A DNA stretch of 64,000 bases from Synanceia verrucosa (Eukaryota > Chordata > Actinopteri > Perciformes > Synanceiidae): positions 12,836,742-12,900,741 of the forward strand of contig CM056565.1 in assembly GCA_029721515.1 (NCBI GenBank), written 5' to 3'. Each line of letters opens with the position of its first letter. Position 1 is the first letter of the stretch. Under the pieces are notes generated by a model. It ran no database searches, was not told where the DNA came from, and was given only the letters and a program-made list of their open reading frames with translations. A program made the translations under genes and the position numbers. This document shows, piece by piece, positions 24,274 to 36,196 of the stretch.

Positions 24274-26600
24274 AGTTTAAAGGCTTTATTCTCAGACCAA
24301 GCAGTGCAATGAAGCAGAGATTCTCCGGGTCATCAACACGTTACATCAGACTTCTTATTCAGCTCATGCTCAGACTTGTCTAACACTCATGAGCAAATGT
24401 TTCCAGACGCTGAACTTGCAAAGTTATATTCATGTTGTGCACCAAAAACAGCTTCCCTTTCATGTTTTTGTCTGTCATCTTACTTCAGAGGATATGCACT
24501 CAGCTATATACGGTTGTCAAGAGTGATGCCATATCTTTTGAAGACGGTTTAAACAAAGTGACACTGTCTGAAAAGATGGTTTCACAGTGCTGGAGTGTTA
24601 AAGAAGGAATAACTGCAGCATTTCACCTGGATTCAGAGCCTGTAGGTTTGTATTAAAACTACGGAAACTATGAAAACTACTTGTCTAACGGGAACAATGC
24701 TCGAATGTGATCAAGGTGTTGGTGCCATTCACTTGTATCTGGAGTTCAAACACGACTCAGTCGGATCAATGAAGGAAGCTGCACAGGGACATCTGATGCA
24801 TTTCCAAACATCTCCGTAGAAAACTGTCAGCTCATACCTGTACAGACTATATTGTCAAACATACAGTATATTTCCTAATTTTTTTTTTTAAAGTTTGATC
24901 TTGAGATTTTCATTGTTAGTGGCGGCCATTCTCACACTGTATCAGGAATTGTCAGGAAATGATGCAGGCATGCTTCTCACTTAAATCTTTACGATAACTT
25001 CAAGACAAAAGGTTGAGAAAATGCTGTTCCTGTGGTAATTAAAATGTTTTTGCGCATGCTGCTGCACCGTGAGGTTGCATTAGGACTTGAGATTTAGCTC
25101 AGATGGATGCGAGCAAAACTTAAAGAGAAAATGAGAGCCCAAGAGCCACTGGGGGAACTTTTCCCTGACACACCACTACATGTTTTCTCCACCGCTTCCT
25201 TTCAGATTTGTGTCAATGCATGGTTGAAAAATTTAACAGTGGGGGAGCTCGCTGGAATAGACTCACAGCCAGAGAAAAATACAACTTGCAAAGCAGAATA
25301 TGTCAAAGTGCCCTCATCCTGGCACCTCATCAGCATCCTACAGTACTCTGGCAAAGGCCATCCCACCCCCCATGTGCACATCCCTTTGAGGAATTTCTTT
25401 CCATTGTTGCAGTTCTGCTAAAATATTTCAGAGATTTCAGAGAGATGCCCCAGTGGTCTTCTTTTGGTTAAAGGAACTGGAACACTTAGAAAGGCATCCA
25501 TAAAAAAAACAACTCAAAATGGCTAAGTTGGACCACCTTGACAGAACAGTGTAATGAAGCCATAACAGACAGCCTTTGCATAAAGTAAAGCTAAAGCTAG
25601 ATCCGGCATCATAAATCCAGCAGAGCTTTAAGTAGATGGAGACAGAGTGCCGCCATGAGTGAAAAGTTGATTGAGGGAGCTGCTCTGATGTGTGCTGCTG
25701 TCAGGCACCATGAGCTCCCTTGATCCCGTGTTCGTGACGCAGACTGCCAAACAGTTGGAGAACGTCCTATAGATTCAACTTAACCCCAAAGTGTTGATCT
25801 GCTTCCCAGCGTGGCAAAAATCCTCGCCGAATACAAACCCTTTGTGACAGAGACGATTACAAAGTACAAAGCACTGCTCCATTTTGTTTAGAGTGTCTCC
25901 TGCTGAGCTGGATGATTGAACAGTGGAAAAAAAGTAGTCTGAACTTCCTGATGGGCTTTTGAATCATGCATACTGCATAATGTTCAAAGTTGAGGTTCCT
26001 ATTCACCTACACACACAACATGTGTCACACAGTCAAAAATCTCCTCTGGTATATTTTTGCATGCATTTACACTCACACATTCTCATCTCTACTAATACCG
26101 GGTGATTCATCAACTGGTTCGGTCTGAATCAGACTTTTCAGTGAACAGGATAATGATTTCTGTATGAGAGTTATACAATTACTGTGCAGAGACAGACCCT
26201 TAAATGTCTATCCAGAGGCTAACAGTACTTTGGAACAGGTGTATATGCTTAGTCGACATTGTCTTTTCACAAGCTGCATGTGCCTAAATAATCCAGAATT
26301 TATTATACAAGGTCTACTTATGAAAGCAGAGGCATAATTACTCATCAACGTGGCAGCAGAATGCTGCATATGAATCATGTGTGTTTTGTAACTAGCGCTT
26401 TTTGTCAAGCCAGTCATGGAACAAATTTCTTTTTAAAAAACAAAAGCGAGGCTCTTCAAACGGCTCCGGTCGGTGTGCATTCAGGTCAGTGATGAGCGCA
26501 GCTTAACTGCAGCCCTCTTGATGTCAACTTGCTGATGGAGAATTTTCAAAGTCTGTCTTCCCTTAAAACACCTACACACTTGGCAAGCATGTATATATAA
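24274..26600. other. Non-coding, no recognisable feature
   Basis: Long unique tract with short frames only (104 and 87 codons at 25107-25471, in competing frames). No exon signal I trust. Confidence 0.4.
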
Positions 26601-27120
26601 CTGGTGCGCACTGTAATTTATTGTTTAATCTATTTTAAAGTCCTCCTCCACTCAAAAGAATGTGCTCTCTATGTTTCTGCTGATGATATCGCAACTAGTT
26701 AGGAAAGCAGTCATCATGCAACTTGGATGCAACATGGACACACAAAGCCTCCAGTGGACAAACACTGAGTATTTTTTATTTGTCTTAAAATGTGTCAGTT
26801 CAGTGAGATGTAGCATAAACATTGTGTTTGAAAGCAAATCCAACAATGCTGCAAAATGAGAGTTATAAGCTCTGATTGGCTCTACAACTATGTCAGTGTG
26901 ACACTGGACTACAAATTCACATTTCTGAAACAGTTTGTGGCACAATTCATCTTTCAGTGACTGAATCTTCATACAAAATATAAAAAGAAAACATGTCCTT
27001 AAGCCACACTTCCCAAATGTTGGAATAAAATGTGAAACGTTTATCGTGCATGTACATTTATAAAATGTGCTATTGTGCTTTTTGTGCCTCACTCTACTGA
27101 AGAACAAAGACTATAAAAGT
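26601..27120 (-). repeat. Possible degraded repeat with 151-codon open frame
   Basis: The minus strand keeps a frame open from 27107 to 26652 (MFFSRVRHKKHNSTFYKCTC start). The peptide is Cys/His/Phe-rich with no domain I recognise, and there is no splice context. Phrases such as AGTCCTCCTCCACTCAAAAG and TTCATACAAAATATAAAAAG resemble a dispersed teleost repeat, but this is a weak recollection. It is not annotated as a gene. Confidence 0.25.
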
Positions 27121-27949
27121 ATATATAAAACTGACTCTAGAGAGGTTTTGTAGTTCGTCTGCACCAAAACTTTCACACCTTTAACACATCGTGGGACTAA
27201 ACCATTTGACCCATTGTGCCTCCAACAAGGTACTGCAGTCTTTTCTCCTCTCTGTTACTGTCGTGCTCCACAAGAACAGTGCGTTTAGTACTGTCAATGC
27301 AGCTGTAAGCGCTGACCTTTAAAAGTCTATTTCCATCCTGTGGATCTGTATCTTCAGCAGTTAGTGTGCACGCCTCATGGAGCGGAAACTCTGTTCCCCA
27401 ATAAAGCAGAGAAACGACAAAACGCTCCTCATGATTGTGTTTACGCTGCACTTTATAAGCTCTGGTCACAAATTGTTGGGCATTCTGGGTGATTTATGTT
27501 CACCAGAGTGCTCTAGATTTATCAAAAAGTACCAGGTCGAAGCTTTACGCTTGTGCTGGAAATGGTATGATGAAAATGGTAGTGAATTTATAATACGTTT
27601 TGATAACCGATTAAAAGTTTAAGCCATTTCATTTCTGATTTTAGCTTCTCAAATGTCAGGATTTTTTCTGATTTACATTATTGTAAAAGGAGTACCTTTG
27701 ATTTTGGGCTTGTTGCTTTGAAGATGTGGGGCTCTGGGAAGTTAGGATGGGTATTTTTAGTATGGCTCGAGGCAATGTCGGTCAGTTGGCTCACCGCTTA
27801 GGTCCAAACTGAAATATTTCAACATGTGCTTGAACATTTTATTTTGTCTTGTGCTTTGGTTTCTGACCAAAAGTCCTTTGAAATAAATGAATATGTTTTT
27901 GCCCCAGCTGCACTTGATGGCATGTAGTTCAATGCACAATAGATAGATA
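27121..27949. other. Non-coding, no recognisable feature
   Basis: Unique AT-rich sequence with no supported feature. Confidence 0.4.
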
Positions 27950-28051
27950 GATGTGTATCATAGATACAAAAGGACCATAGAACAACATGCCATTTCACCT
28001 GACAACCTTTCTTATGATATAATAAAATAATAATAATAATAATAATAATAA
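27950..28051. repeat. Short (ATAG)n and (AAT)n microsatellites
   Basis: ATAGATAGATAGATG at 27950-27964 and an AAT trinucleotide run at 28026-28051 lie about 65 bp apart. Confidence 0.85.
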
Positions 28052-28084
28052 CAACAATATCATTACAGAATAAAATGCAAATAC

Positions 28085-28196
28085 TACTTTTTCTGTTTTT
28101 ATATTGCTTTTTAATATTGAGATTCCGTTTCTTGCTGTTGCTGCAACCTAATTTCCCAGGTTGGGATGAATAAAGTCATTATATTCTATTCTATGA
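28085..28196 (+). mobile_element. 3' end of a LINE/SINE with (ATTCT)n tail
   Basis: The plus strand reads CTGCAACCTAATTTCCCAGG, then TTGGGATGAATAAAGTCATT, and ends TATATTCTATTCTATG. The hallmark is AATTTCCC-x-GGGATNAATAAAG followed by short pentamer repeats, as in 3' tails of teleost LINEs and their dependent SINEs. The same hallmark occurs in reverse at 45722-45775. Only the tail is recognisable. Confidence 0.65.
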
Positions 28197-28677
28197 GTAC
28201 AATAGTAACAACATAAATCGATAGGCTAAATATATTGGCTAAAGTTTATAGACTATCAATATATAAGATACACTATATCAGAGCCAGAGATTCCTATCTA
28301 ATAAGTAGTAGCTCAGGTAAACTGTGCCACAAAGTTTTATTTCAACAAAATATCCAACTTCAAGAGAAGCACGATCTTCCTCATGTTTTGACTTTTTTCT
28401 CTCTTACTCGCTCTGACTCACAATGTCTTTTGGATGTGACGACTCTTCACTCTTCGCTCTGCAAGTGCCTGCCCCATTACTGATTGGTCAGATTTTGAGT
28501 GCTGTCAATCACTGCAGCGAAACACACGCGCCCAGATTACCGGTCTCTTCTCTCTTTCCTGGTGCTGATTTGGTGCTGTATACGCCCCGCCCTCATGGTA
28601 GAGCATATGCACAAATGTGTCCCCTCGCGCAAAATATGCCCTCATGGAGGATGAGGTGCGTTTAGGAAGGTGGTCCT
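28197..28677. other. Non-coding, no recognisable feature
   Basis: Unique sequence with no exon or repeat signal recognised. Confidence 0.4.
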
Positions 28678-28699
28678 GGATGGATGGATGGATAGATAG
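28678..28699. repeat. (GGAT)n/(GATA)n microsatellite
   Basis: GGATGGATGGATGGAT followed by AGATAG, a short compound tetranucleotide tract. Confidence 0.85.
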
Positions 28700-29682
28700 C
28701 ACAGCTAATTACTATTTTCTGTCATAAACTTTCGATTATTCAATTATGTATCGAAATAAGCAGGAGAGTGATGTATCATTTAGTTTAGGCAGTGCACACC
28801 AGTCACCTGCTGTGATTATAGCCTCGGCTCCATTTCTCTGCCTCCCAGTGCGCATCTTTCACTTACTCACAATTACAGCCTCTCCCACTTTAGTTTATGT
28901 GACATTGCCTCTGTTTACATGAACGCTGCACCTCATTGACTGGTTTAAGGCATCCTTCCTTTTTATCTTTCCCTCCTATCTTTCATTTTTTTTCCTCGCC
29001 GCTCTCCTCCCATCCTGCTATTATATCTGTCTCATTGTTGCCCTCAGCTCTTAGCACTCAGGTAGACTCATTATGTTGCAAGGCCAGCTGGTAATTAGTG
29101 TTTTTTTAACAAGCTTGTGAATTGCTCCCAGTCCCACCCGTCTTCACCTCTCTCTTTCTTCTCCCCTCCCGCCTTCAGCTACTCCATCTTTCTCTGGTCC
29201 CAGTGTCTCCTTCTCTCTCGCTCATGTCCCAATTTCACATTACAGCTGAAATTTGACAAACACCAGAGATGGAGCGGCTGAGCCTCAGCACCCTGCATCC
29301 ACTTCTGATGGTTCGATTAGTATGCTACCTTCGTGCATCTGCAATTAAAAACAGAGGAGGGGATTTTCAGCATATCTGCAGTATCATTTCATGTCACATT
29401 TTCCTTCGCCTCATCCAAGCCTCTCAGCGCTATTTATTTGGCCACCTTTCATTTTCTATCTGATCTAATCTAATCGGCCTGCACTGTTCTAGTATTTGAC
29501 TCATCATTCCTCCCCCCCCACCTCCCTGTAGCTCCTCCATCATTCTGCTTGCTATGCCGCTCACACAGACCTGTCTAATTACAGTGGAAAGAAGAAAGAA
29601 CAAGACGCATCCCTCTCTCCACCCCTCCAAGCCTTCGTTCTCTCTTTTTTATCTGTGCCTTCTTTCATTTTACTTCTCGTCT
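28700..29682. other. Non-coding, pyrimidine-rich plus strand
   Basis: From about 28950 to 29240 and again from about 29480 to 29680 the plus strand is rich in C and T (CTTTCTTCTCCCCTCCCGCC type). No exon follows an acceptor that I could support. Confidence 0.45.

Positions 29683-29744
<62 letters not shown>
29683..29744. repeat. Compound (CT)n(CA)n microsatellite
   Basis: A CT run of 16 bp passes directly into about 46 bp of CA. A GT run of about 16 bp follows at 29839-29854, giving inverted CA/TG arrays about 95 bp apart. Confidence 0.96.
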
Positions 29745-29854
29745 TAGTCAGAAACTAAACACACTTTGGTTACACATATTGTCCAGATGGGCGAGGAAGC
29801 TGAAGACGTGAGCTGCTGTCATCAGCAGATTTGAATATGTGTGTGTGTGTGTGT

Positions 29855-31203
29855 TGTCTCACACAAGTCACCAATCCTTTTTGTAAACTACAGTCAAAGT
29901 GACAAATGAAAAATAATACAGCAAAATCATCTGAACGCACACACCCAGTGAAGAGTGAGCGCTCCACTCTGACCTTTCTGTCAGAACTAGGGCTTCCCTG
30001 CAGGGTTGAATAAACTCTCACACTATAATAAACTACTCAACGACATGGTGTTAGCTGATTGGTGGTTGATACCACAGCCACATGTCTGCTGAAGCTGTTG
30101 TTGTTCTTTTGAGCTCAACAGCTCTGTTGGCTTGGCCTTTGTCTCACATGGGAGACCTTAATTAATTTAAACTGCTTGGACAGACCTGGTTGCCATGCCA
30201 ATTGGTGATCAAATCACACCGGTACTTTTACAACCTCTGTTCTTTTCATTGCTGCCGATGCGGTACATTTAGCCCGAACAGGCGGCTGTCGTTGTGTTTC
30301 TCGGCCTACGGTTGCTACGAACAGACAACATGTTCTCCTCGTAATGCTGCTCATTTATTTCCACCTGGGAGGATGAATACTGTAAGTGAAGAAAGACAAG
30401 GCTGGATGAAAACAAGTGAGTTTTCTCCCCTAAACCACAACATTGATGAGCTAATTGCAGGCTCATTATTTTTGCATTTTATTTTTCAAAACAAATTATC
30501 AGTGGGGAAACTAGATAGGAGTTTAACTGTTTAGTCGAGCGCATTATTTTTTTAATGAGGCATTCTGGCACGAAATCAGAAACTGATTTGCCTTCTCTCA
30601 TCATTTCTGTCTTTCTTTTTGATTGTGCAAAGAGTGTTGTGAGCTTTTGAGAGAGCCCAATTTACAATTTATACAGCTTAGAACCAGCCAGTTTACAGGA
30701 GCAGTTCCACATTTAAGTAAGTAAGTTAAGGAAATAAGATGGGTCTATAGGATCTATTTCCAGACAGGAAGTTTATCGATCTGGCTGTGTTTAGTTTTTG
30801 GCGTCAGTATAGAAACAGTGATATAAAACTTGGCATACTATGTTCTGACTCTGATGAATGAATATATTACATTGAGCTTCTCATCTCACTCGTAAAAATG
30901 TATGAATTTATGTCCCAAAATGTTTAAGAATTTAATTAAACTAAATTCTACACTACCAGCCACATTGATGCAAACTGGATACCATTTTGCAAAATGTTGA
31001 ACTATTTCTTTAAACCATTATGTAATTTTTTCTATATCTGTTTATTTTTCGCTACAAATCTAAAAATTGATGAACACCTGGATTACCCATGAGTGTGATA
31101 TGTGCCATCATATGTGTGTTTTAGCATCAGAAATAGTATTAGAAAATGTTTTATTTATGGTTTAGGCTTTATCGTCATTACTGGTGGCAGGCAGCACGGA
31201 TCA
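29855..31203. other. Non-coding; degraded repeat end near 31015
   Basis: AAAATGTTGAACTATTTC at 30991-31008 is near-identical to 5951-5968, marking the end of a shared dispersed repeat whose body (about 30700-31015) is strongly decayed. The 114-codon frame at 30190-30534 has no recognised domain. Confidence 0.4.
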
Positions 31204-31263
31204 GTGTGTGTGTGCGTGCGTGCGTGCGTGCACGTGTGTGTACATGTGTGTGTACATGTGTGC
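31204..31263. repeat. 60 bp alternating purine-pyrimidine tract (GT/GC/CA)
   Basis: GTGTGTGTGTGCGTGCGTGC runs on into GCACGTGTGTGTACATGTGT without a break in strict purine-pyrimidine alternation. It includes (GTGC)n and two GTGTGTACAT units. Strong Z-DNA potential by composition. Confidence 0.9.
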
Positions 31264-32569
31264 TTGTTTTGGATTACAGAGGGGATGGCAGAAGTGCTGA
31301 AGATGAAGGTTAGGGTTGAGCTAATGGTCGTTAAAGGCCCCAGTGTTTATCTTGTCCTTGTCAACATGAAATATAACCTCTCTCTCTCTCTCTCTGCGTG
31401 GCAGTAGCTGTGTGTTACTGCTGTGGGCCGTCTGCTCACCTCTGAAAACTGGATTCGTTTGTAGCCACTGCAGCGGATCACTGGGAAATTTAATTACCCG
31501 TCTGAAAGCTCTTTCAATCAGACAGATTACCTGCTCCGTGTGCGTGTGTCTCTGTTTATGTGAGTGTGCATCGGGGTGTGTATGTGTGTATTTGCAGGCG
31601 TAAACGGTCAGTGCGTCTGCATGTGTTAGCACAGGCTGCCCACTGAGCACCACTCCTGGGAGTCCAGAGAGGCAGCAACGGGCAGAGAAACATTTTCTTT
31701 TTTTATGCTTTTTTTGAGTGAGGGTAAGATTAATAGAGGGTATATTTGATCAATTTCTGTCATGCGGAGACAGATTTCTCACAAAGAAAATCAAAAGAAA
31801 ACTGGCCCTTTGATATTCTAACCCTGGACTCCCATTTTATTTAATAATGATGCACGACGCTAAGCAGCTCACAAAAGCAGCAGATTCTATACCACAGGCA
31901 AATAAAACAGCCTCAACGCCTTTGAAAAGTATGGTTGGATGAAAAATCAAACACAAATCAATTTGGTATTGAGGTCTTAGGGATAGATTCTTCATATGTA
32001 CTTGCAGTTTAATACTCACTGGCATTCTTTACACATTCTGCTGAGGCCTAATCCCTAAGTCATGTGGACTGACTATGCTTTTCTTTTTCTGAACTGGAGC
32101 AAATAATTCCTGTGAATTATGCTAAAACACAACAAAGCCGAATGCTCAGTTCCAGTGCAACAATGACAGTATGGACGCAGGGGGAGAGGGATTTAGTGTG
32201 TTTGCCTTCAACACCAGAGATCTGGGGCCAGATGTATGAACAAAGCATCTGCACAAAAAAATTAATATGCCATTTCCCTCCACATAAACTGGTTCTCATA
32301 AAAGCTGAATGTGTGGCGAGGATGCACGTAATTCACACCAGACACACACTTACAGTATGATACACTGGCAAACACATTTTCTACACAGCGATTTGTCCAA
32401 TAAAATGGAAAAAAATGAGACAGAGACATCAAAATCAGGTTCTTCTACAATGAATGAGAATCATAAACCAGAATCATTCATACTCACAGTTTTAGAAATC
32501 TGACTAAATCAATGACTTTCAGCCTCACACATCTGACCCCAGGTGTCATGTCTTGTCTGGTAAAATCTA
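31264..32569. other. Non-coding, short (CT)n at 31379-31395
   Basis: Apart from a 17 bp CT run, this is unique sequence. Frames up to 110 codons include CA/TG artefacts and no domain. Confidence 0.4.
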
Positions 32570-32990
32570 TGGTTCCCTCTACACGACAACGGAATTCTGT
32601 GAATCCGACAAACTTTAATACCGATACTGCCTTGTGTAAAAACGACTCCGGCGATGTTGGTGACCCAAAACAGTATTTTCTGACAACTGGTTCCAGAGTG
32701 AGAAGGTCTGATAATGCCGTTTCGGAGTTGCAGTGTGTACCCGGTGTTGCTCTTAACGATGACGTCACGTCATCACGTGACCAGAAGGAGTGGTAAACAA
32801 GGACTTCATGCGGATGCTCACTGCATTCTTTCGTTTTTTTCATGGGTCTCTGTGTTTCTTTGCAGCGCCACATATCAGCGCGGCAAATGGATTACATCCT
32901 TGTTACTCGTTATCACGTTGCCATGTGACAGAAATACTGCTGGCAACATTCTCACAAGCGTTATCATGCCGTTGTCGTGTGGATGGAAGA
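32570..32990. mobile_element. MITE with CACGACAACGG inverted ends and CRE-like core
   Basis: The left end GGTTCCCTCTACACGACAAC then GGAATTCT pairs with the complement of the right end, CTTCCATCCACACGACAACG then GCATGATAA. ACACGACAACGG is exact in both. The centre carries GATGACGTCACGTCATC. Overlapping frames of 129 (minus) and 94 to 108 (plus) codons are by-products. It resembles short hAT-type MITEs of fish. The superfamily is an inference and the outer ends may lie slightly further out. Confidence 0.65.
32758..32779. promoter_or_regulatory. Palindromic CRE plus E-box motifs inside MITE
   Basis: GATGACGT and ACGTCATC are exact inverted copies around a single C. The full cAMP-response element consensus TGACGTCA lies at 32760-32767, and a second TGACGT-type half site is on the other strand. 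CACGTG (E-box, with AC following) lies at 32774-32779. Binding by CREB/ATF or USF/TFE-type factors is possible from motif knowledge only. No adjacent gene is visible. Confidence 0.45.
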
Positions 32991-33064
32991 TATGTGTTGA
33001 TCCTGTAACTTCACTTAACCTGTCAATTAATGTCAGGTAGTGTTATTATTGATAAGAATGAGGC
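32991..33064. other. Non-coding spacer
   Basis: Short sequence between the MITE and the GGA tract with nothing recognised. Confidence 0.4.
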
Positions 33065-33086
33065 GGAGGAGGAGGAGGAGGAGGAG
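33065..33086. repeat. (GGA)n microsatellite
   Basis: About seven GGA units followed by a TACTAGTAGTACTA palindrome-rich stretch. Confidence 0.9.
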
Positions 33087-36000
33087 TACTAGTAGTACTA
33101 ATAGCACAAGTGAAGAAGCAGTAGTTTTTATTTTGTCTGTTTTCTCACAAACTTTTAATTAGGCTTCCTTGACAGAGAGGAGCAGTCGATTCCATTTTGT
33201 GATTTGGAAATAATGCACTGCTTTGTTTGTTTTTTAATCCAGCGTATAGTCAGGAGTTGTCAATCATGCACAATGCTTTGGTTTTAATTGAAGATTTCCT
33301 GTTTATGTGGAGCTTCAAATTTGGAGAAGTGTTTCTATGTATAATGTTAATGTTTATACAATTGAGAGAAGATTGCAGTGATTCCAGGATGAACTAGAAG
33401 GTGTCATTAAGTGGAAAAATGGAAAATAATGACCATAATGTGGTAACTGAATGGTTAAAACCACCTAAAATGTAATTGACAGGAAAGACGCTCTTTGTTG
33501 TAACATCCATCAGGTGATCGATCAGCATTGGTGAAGAGGTGCACTCTGAATGCAAATTAGGTCAGCAATTGATTGATACTGGATGAGTAAACTGATAGTT
33601 GATCAATGTCTTTGCAGTTTAAGAAAAGGTTCTTCTCAGCTCTGGTTTGAGAGTGTTGATGCATTAGCTGGTGCTTTCATGTATAACCACACGTCCATCT
33701 ATGGTAGCGTTCAATGAGTGAGCAGGAAGGGGTTCAGTCTTACTCAAGGACACTTTGACAGGACACGCTGTGGTTTGGAAACAGCTTGGCAGTTGCAGGA
33801 TTTGTTTCTGTGAACCCTATGTTGCTCCATCTGGCCTGGAAGCAGACAACATACCGAATGTCCATGTGAGAGGAGATGGAACGGACAAGCTGCACGACGA
33901 TAAGAAAATAGCTCTGCACTGTCACCGGCTGGATGACTAGCAGATGAAATTCAGGAATACCAAATCTCTCCGCTGTGCCTGACTGATCTGCTGTTTGTCT
34001 GCTGCTCTGCATCCTCCTGTTGCCTTGGGCACACACAGAAACAGTGCAGATCAAAGAGTGAGCTAATGTGCAATGCTGCAACAAGATTTTAAACAAGATT
34101 GTTCACAATTTCACATTTGAACTCTTTGATAGAATATATAGAGCCAGACCGATATGCTGAAGGATAGCTACAAAATACGACTGACCCAGGAGGTATATAT
34201 AAATAGAACATAAAATATAACATCTTTCATTATATAAATATATAGAGATTTGAGACCATCAAGGAGAGAAAACCTAACCTGAGTTTTCCCTGTCATACTG
34301 TTTTTACAACAGACTTCATATTACATATTTGAAACAGCAGTCTCATGTGCCAAAGTGGTCCCAAAGACCAGATACTGTGTGGAAACAAAATGGCTGCATT
34401 TCAGAAACAAAAAAGATGTAATTTCTCATTTTTCAGAAAAGTAAAGCTGCATTTTTTGACAGTTTCCTGTATTTCCTTATCAGATTTCAAGACTTTTGGC
34501 CAATCAGAACAAATGTGGCATTTTTTTCTTTGTAATATTAAATATAGTTGTTGGGAACCGATGGGAAACATATTTCAAGGATTCTAGTAACAAGTGCTCA
34601 CATTTAATGGAGGCAATGATAAGGAGAGGGTTTTCAAAGTTAATGAGGTTCATCGTTAATAATTTGATGCCAAATTTAGAATCTCCCCCTTTGCCCCTCT
34701 GGAGAGCTTCAAAACTCCTGGAGGTACACTTACCCCAGTTTGGGAATAGTGGTAGTAGATACAATGTGCTCTTCAGTGTAGAGGAAAAAAAACTCTCAAA
34801 AGATCCAGGGACCTCATTTCAGATTCTCACTCAAACATTTTGTGTTTCCATAACAGCTCAAGTTAAAGCACTGATTCAACTTTACTTTTTTGAAACTGTC
34901 AAAAGTTCTCCATTTAAAATGGAGTTCCAGCTGAGCTGCCGCTGCACTTTAGTTCCCTTCCTGGAGGGCATAGGTTGAAAAAGACAAACAAGTAGCTTCA
35001 GGTCGATGCTGAAACCTTATATGGTGCCACTGTCTCGCAAAAAAAAAACAGCTCTTTGCTGTATGAATGCATAAAAAGGGAGGGCAGCGCATTACTCATT
35101 CATTAAAAATACCCATTCACTTGAATATATCCTCAGACAGGGGATTCAAACTAAAAGATATTGTTTCTGAAATGTTTTTTGTAGTGATTGTCCACTCCAC
35201 TCCACAGTAAATCTAAATATCCTGTAAAGACTTGCCTGTGTGACAGTAAAGTGACACTTGCGAGTAAAGCCACAGAACGAGCATTTGAGGGAAAGCTGAA
35301 ACAGAGACAGAACAGGGAATTGTTAAGAGAGGGATATTATAGAATTATTATTGTTCAGAACATGCACTGCTGCATAATGCAGGAGCCAACGCTTTGATTC
35401 TTCCAACTGCCTGTATGTCTTAACTTCCAGTGGTACAGACACTGTCTTTCAGCTTAAAACAGTATGCAAATGTTCTTCTGGGACTCAAGTGCTTATTTCG
35501 TGCATAAAAACATGCTCATTCTGGTTCAAGTCTGCCTTCATTTTGCACTCACACTTGAATTAATTTCCCTAAAAAACAGTTTCTAGCTGGAGCTCAGCGA
35601 TTCTTTAACTATACTCTTATACAATGAAACATCTGCATTGTGTTTATTTACATATTCACACTCCATCATTACGACTGGTACAGTAGCTTATTCCCTTGTC
35701 AATATTCACACCATTGGCATCTGCCTGCAGCACTGCAGTACTACATTAAGTACTGTAAGTATAATAAGTGGACAGTTGAAATGACAGCATGCGGTAGTAG
35801 AATGCATATAATTCAGTGTGAGCCACTGCTTTGGTCCACACACCTCTCTCACAATGTGGTGTATAATGTATATATTTATACACATTATGTACATTTTTGC
35901 TCCTATTGAATGTGTTTCAGTCTCAGGACCAGTCTTAGCTCAGCAATGCAGTTTGACGCTCAGTATGGATGGGTCACTTTACTGCTGGTTCCAGTCTGTT

Positions 36001-36164
36001 GCTGTTAGCTCCTTCAGCTCAGCCAAGGCACACTGGCATTGTGTTTTCCCAAACTTAAGAAATGTCTACATGTGAATTACCTTGCTTTGTTTTGGCTGAT
36101 ATTTAAAGGCCTAAATAGTTAAACAAGAAGTGCTCAACAAGAAAAAGTATAACATCATGAACAG
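33087..36164. other. Non-coding; possible SINE-body fragment near 33720
   Basis: GGGGTTCAGTCTTACTCAAG then GACACTTTGACAGGACACGC at about 33729-33769 resembles the 'TTGCTCAAGGACACTTTGACA' body phrase of teleost tRNA-SINEs, so an old fragment is likely. AGCCAGACCGATATGCTGAA at about 34142 may start another decayed repeat. The longest frame (34496-34978, 160 codons) shows no domain. Confidence 0.35.
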
Positions 36165-36196
36165 ACATCTAACATACTAAACATCTAACATACTAA
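36165..36196. repeat. Perfect 16 bp tandem duplication
   Basis: ACATCTAACATACTAA occurs twice back to back with no mismatch (36165-36180 and 36181-36196). It looks like a recent small slippage duplication. Confidence 0.9.

Noticed and set aside
32484..33040. Opposed frames of 129, 94, 108 and 72 codons
   Set aside because: They lie within the MITE at 32570-32990, oppose one another and show no domain.
34496..34978. Plus-strand 160-codon frame
   Set aside because: No recognised domain, ordinary AT-rich composition, an opposing 86-codon frame and no splice context.
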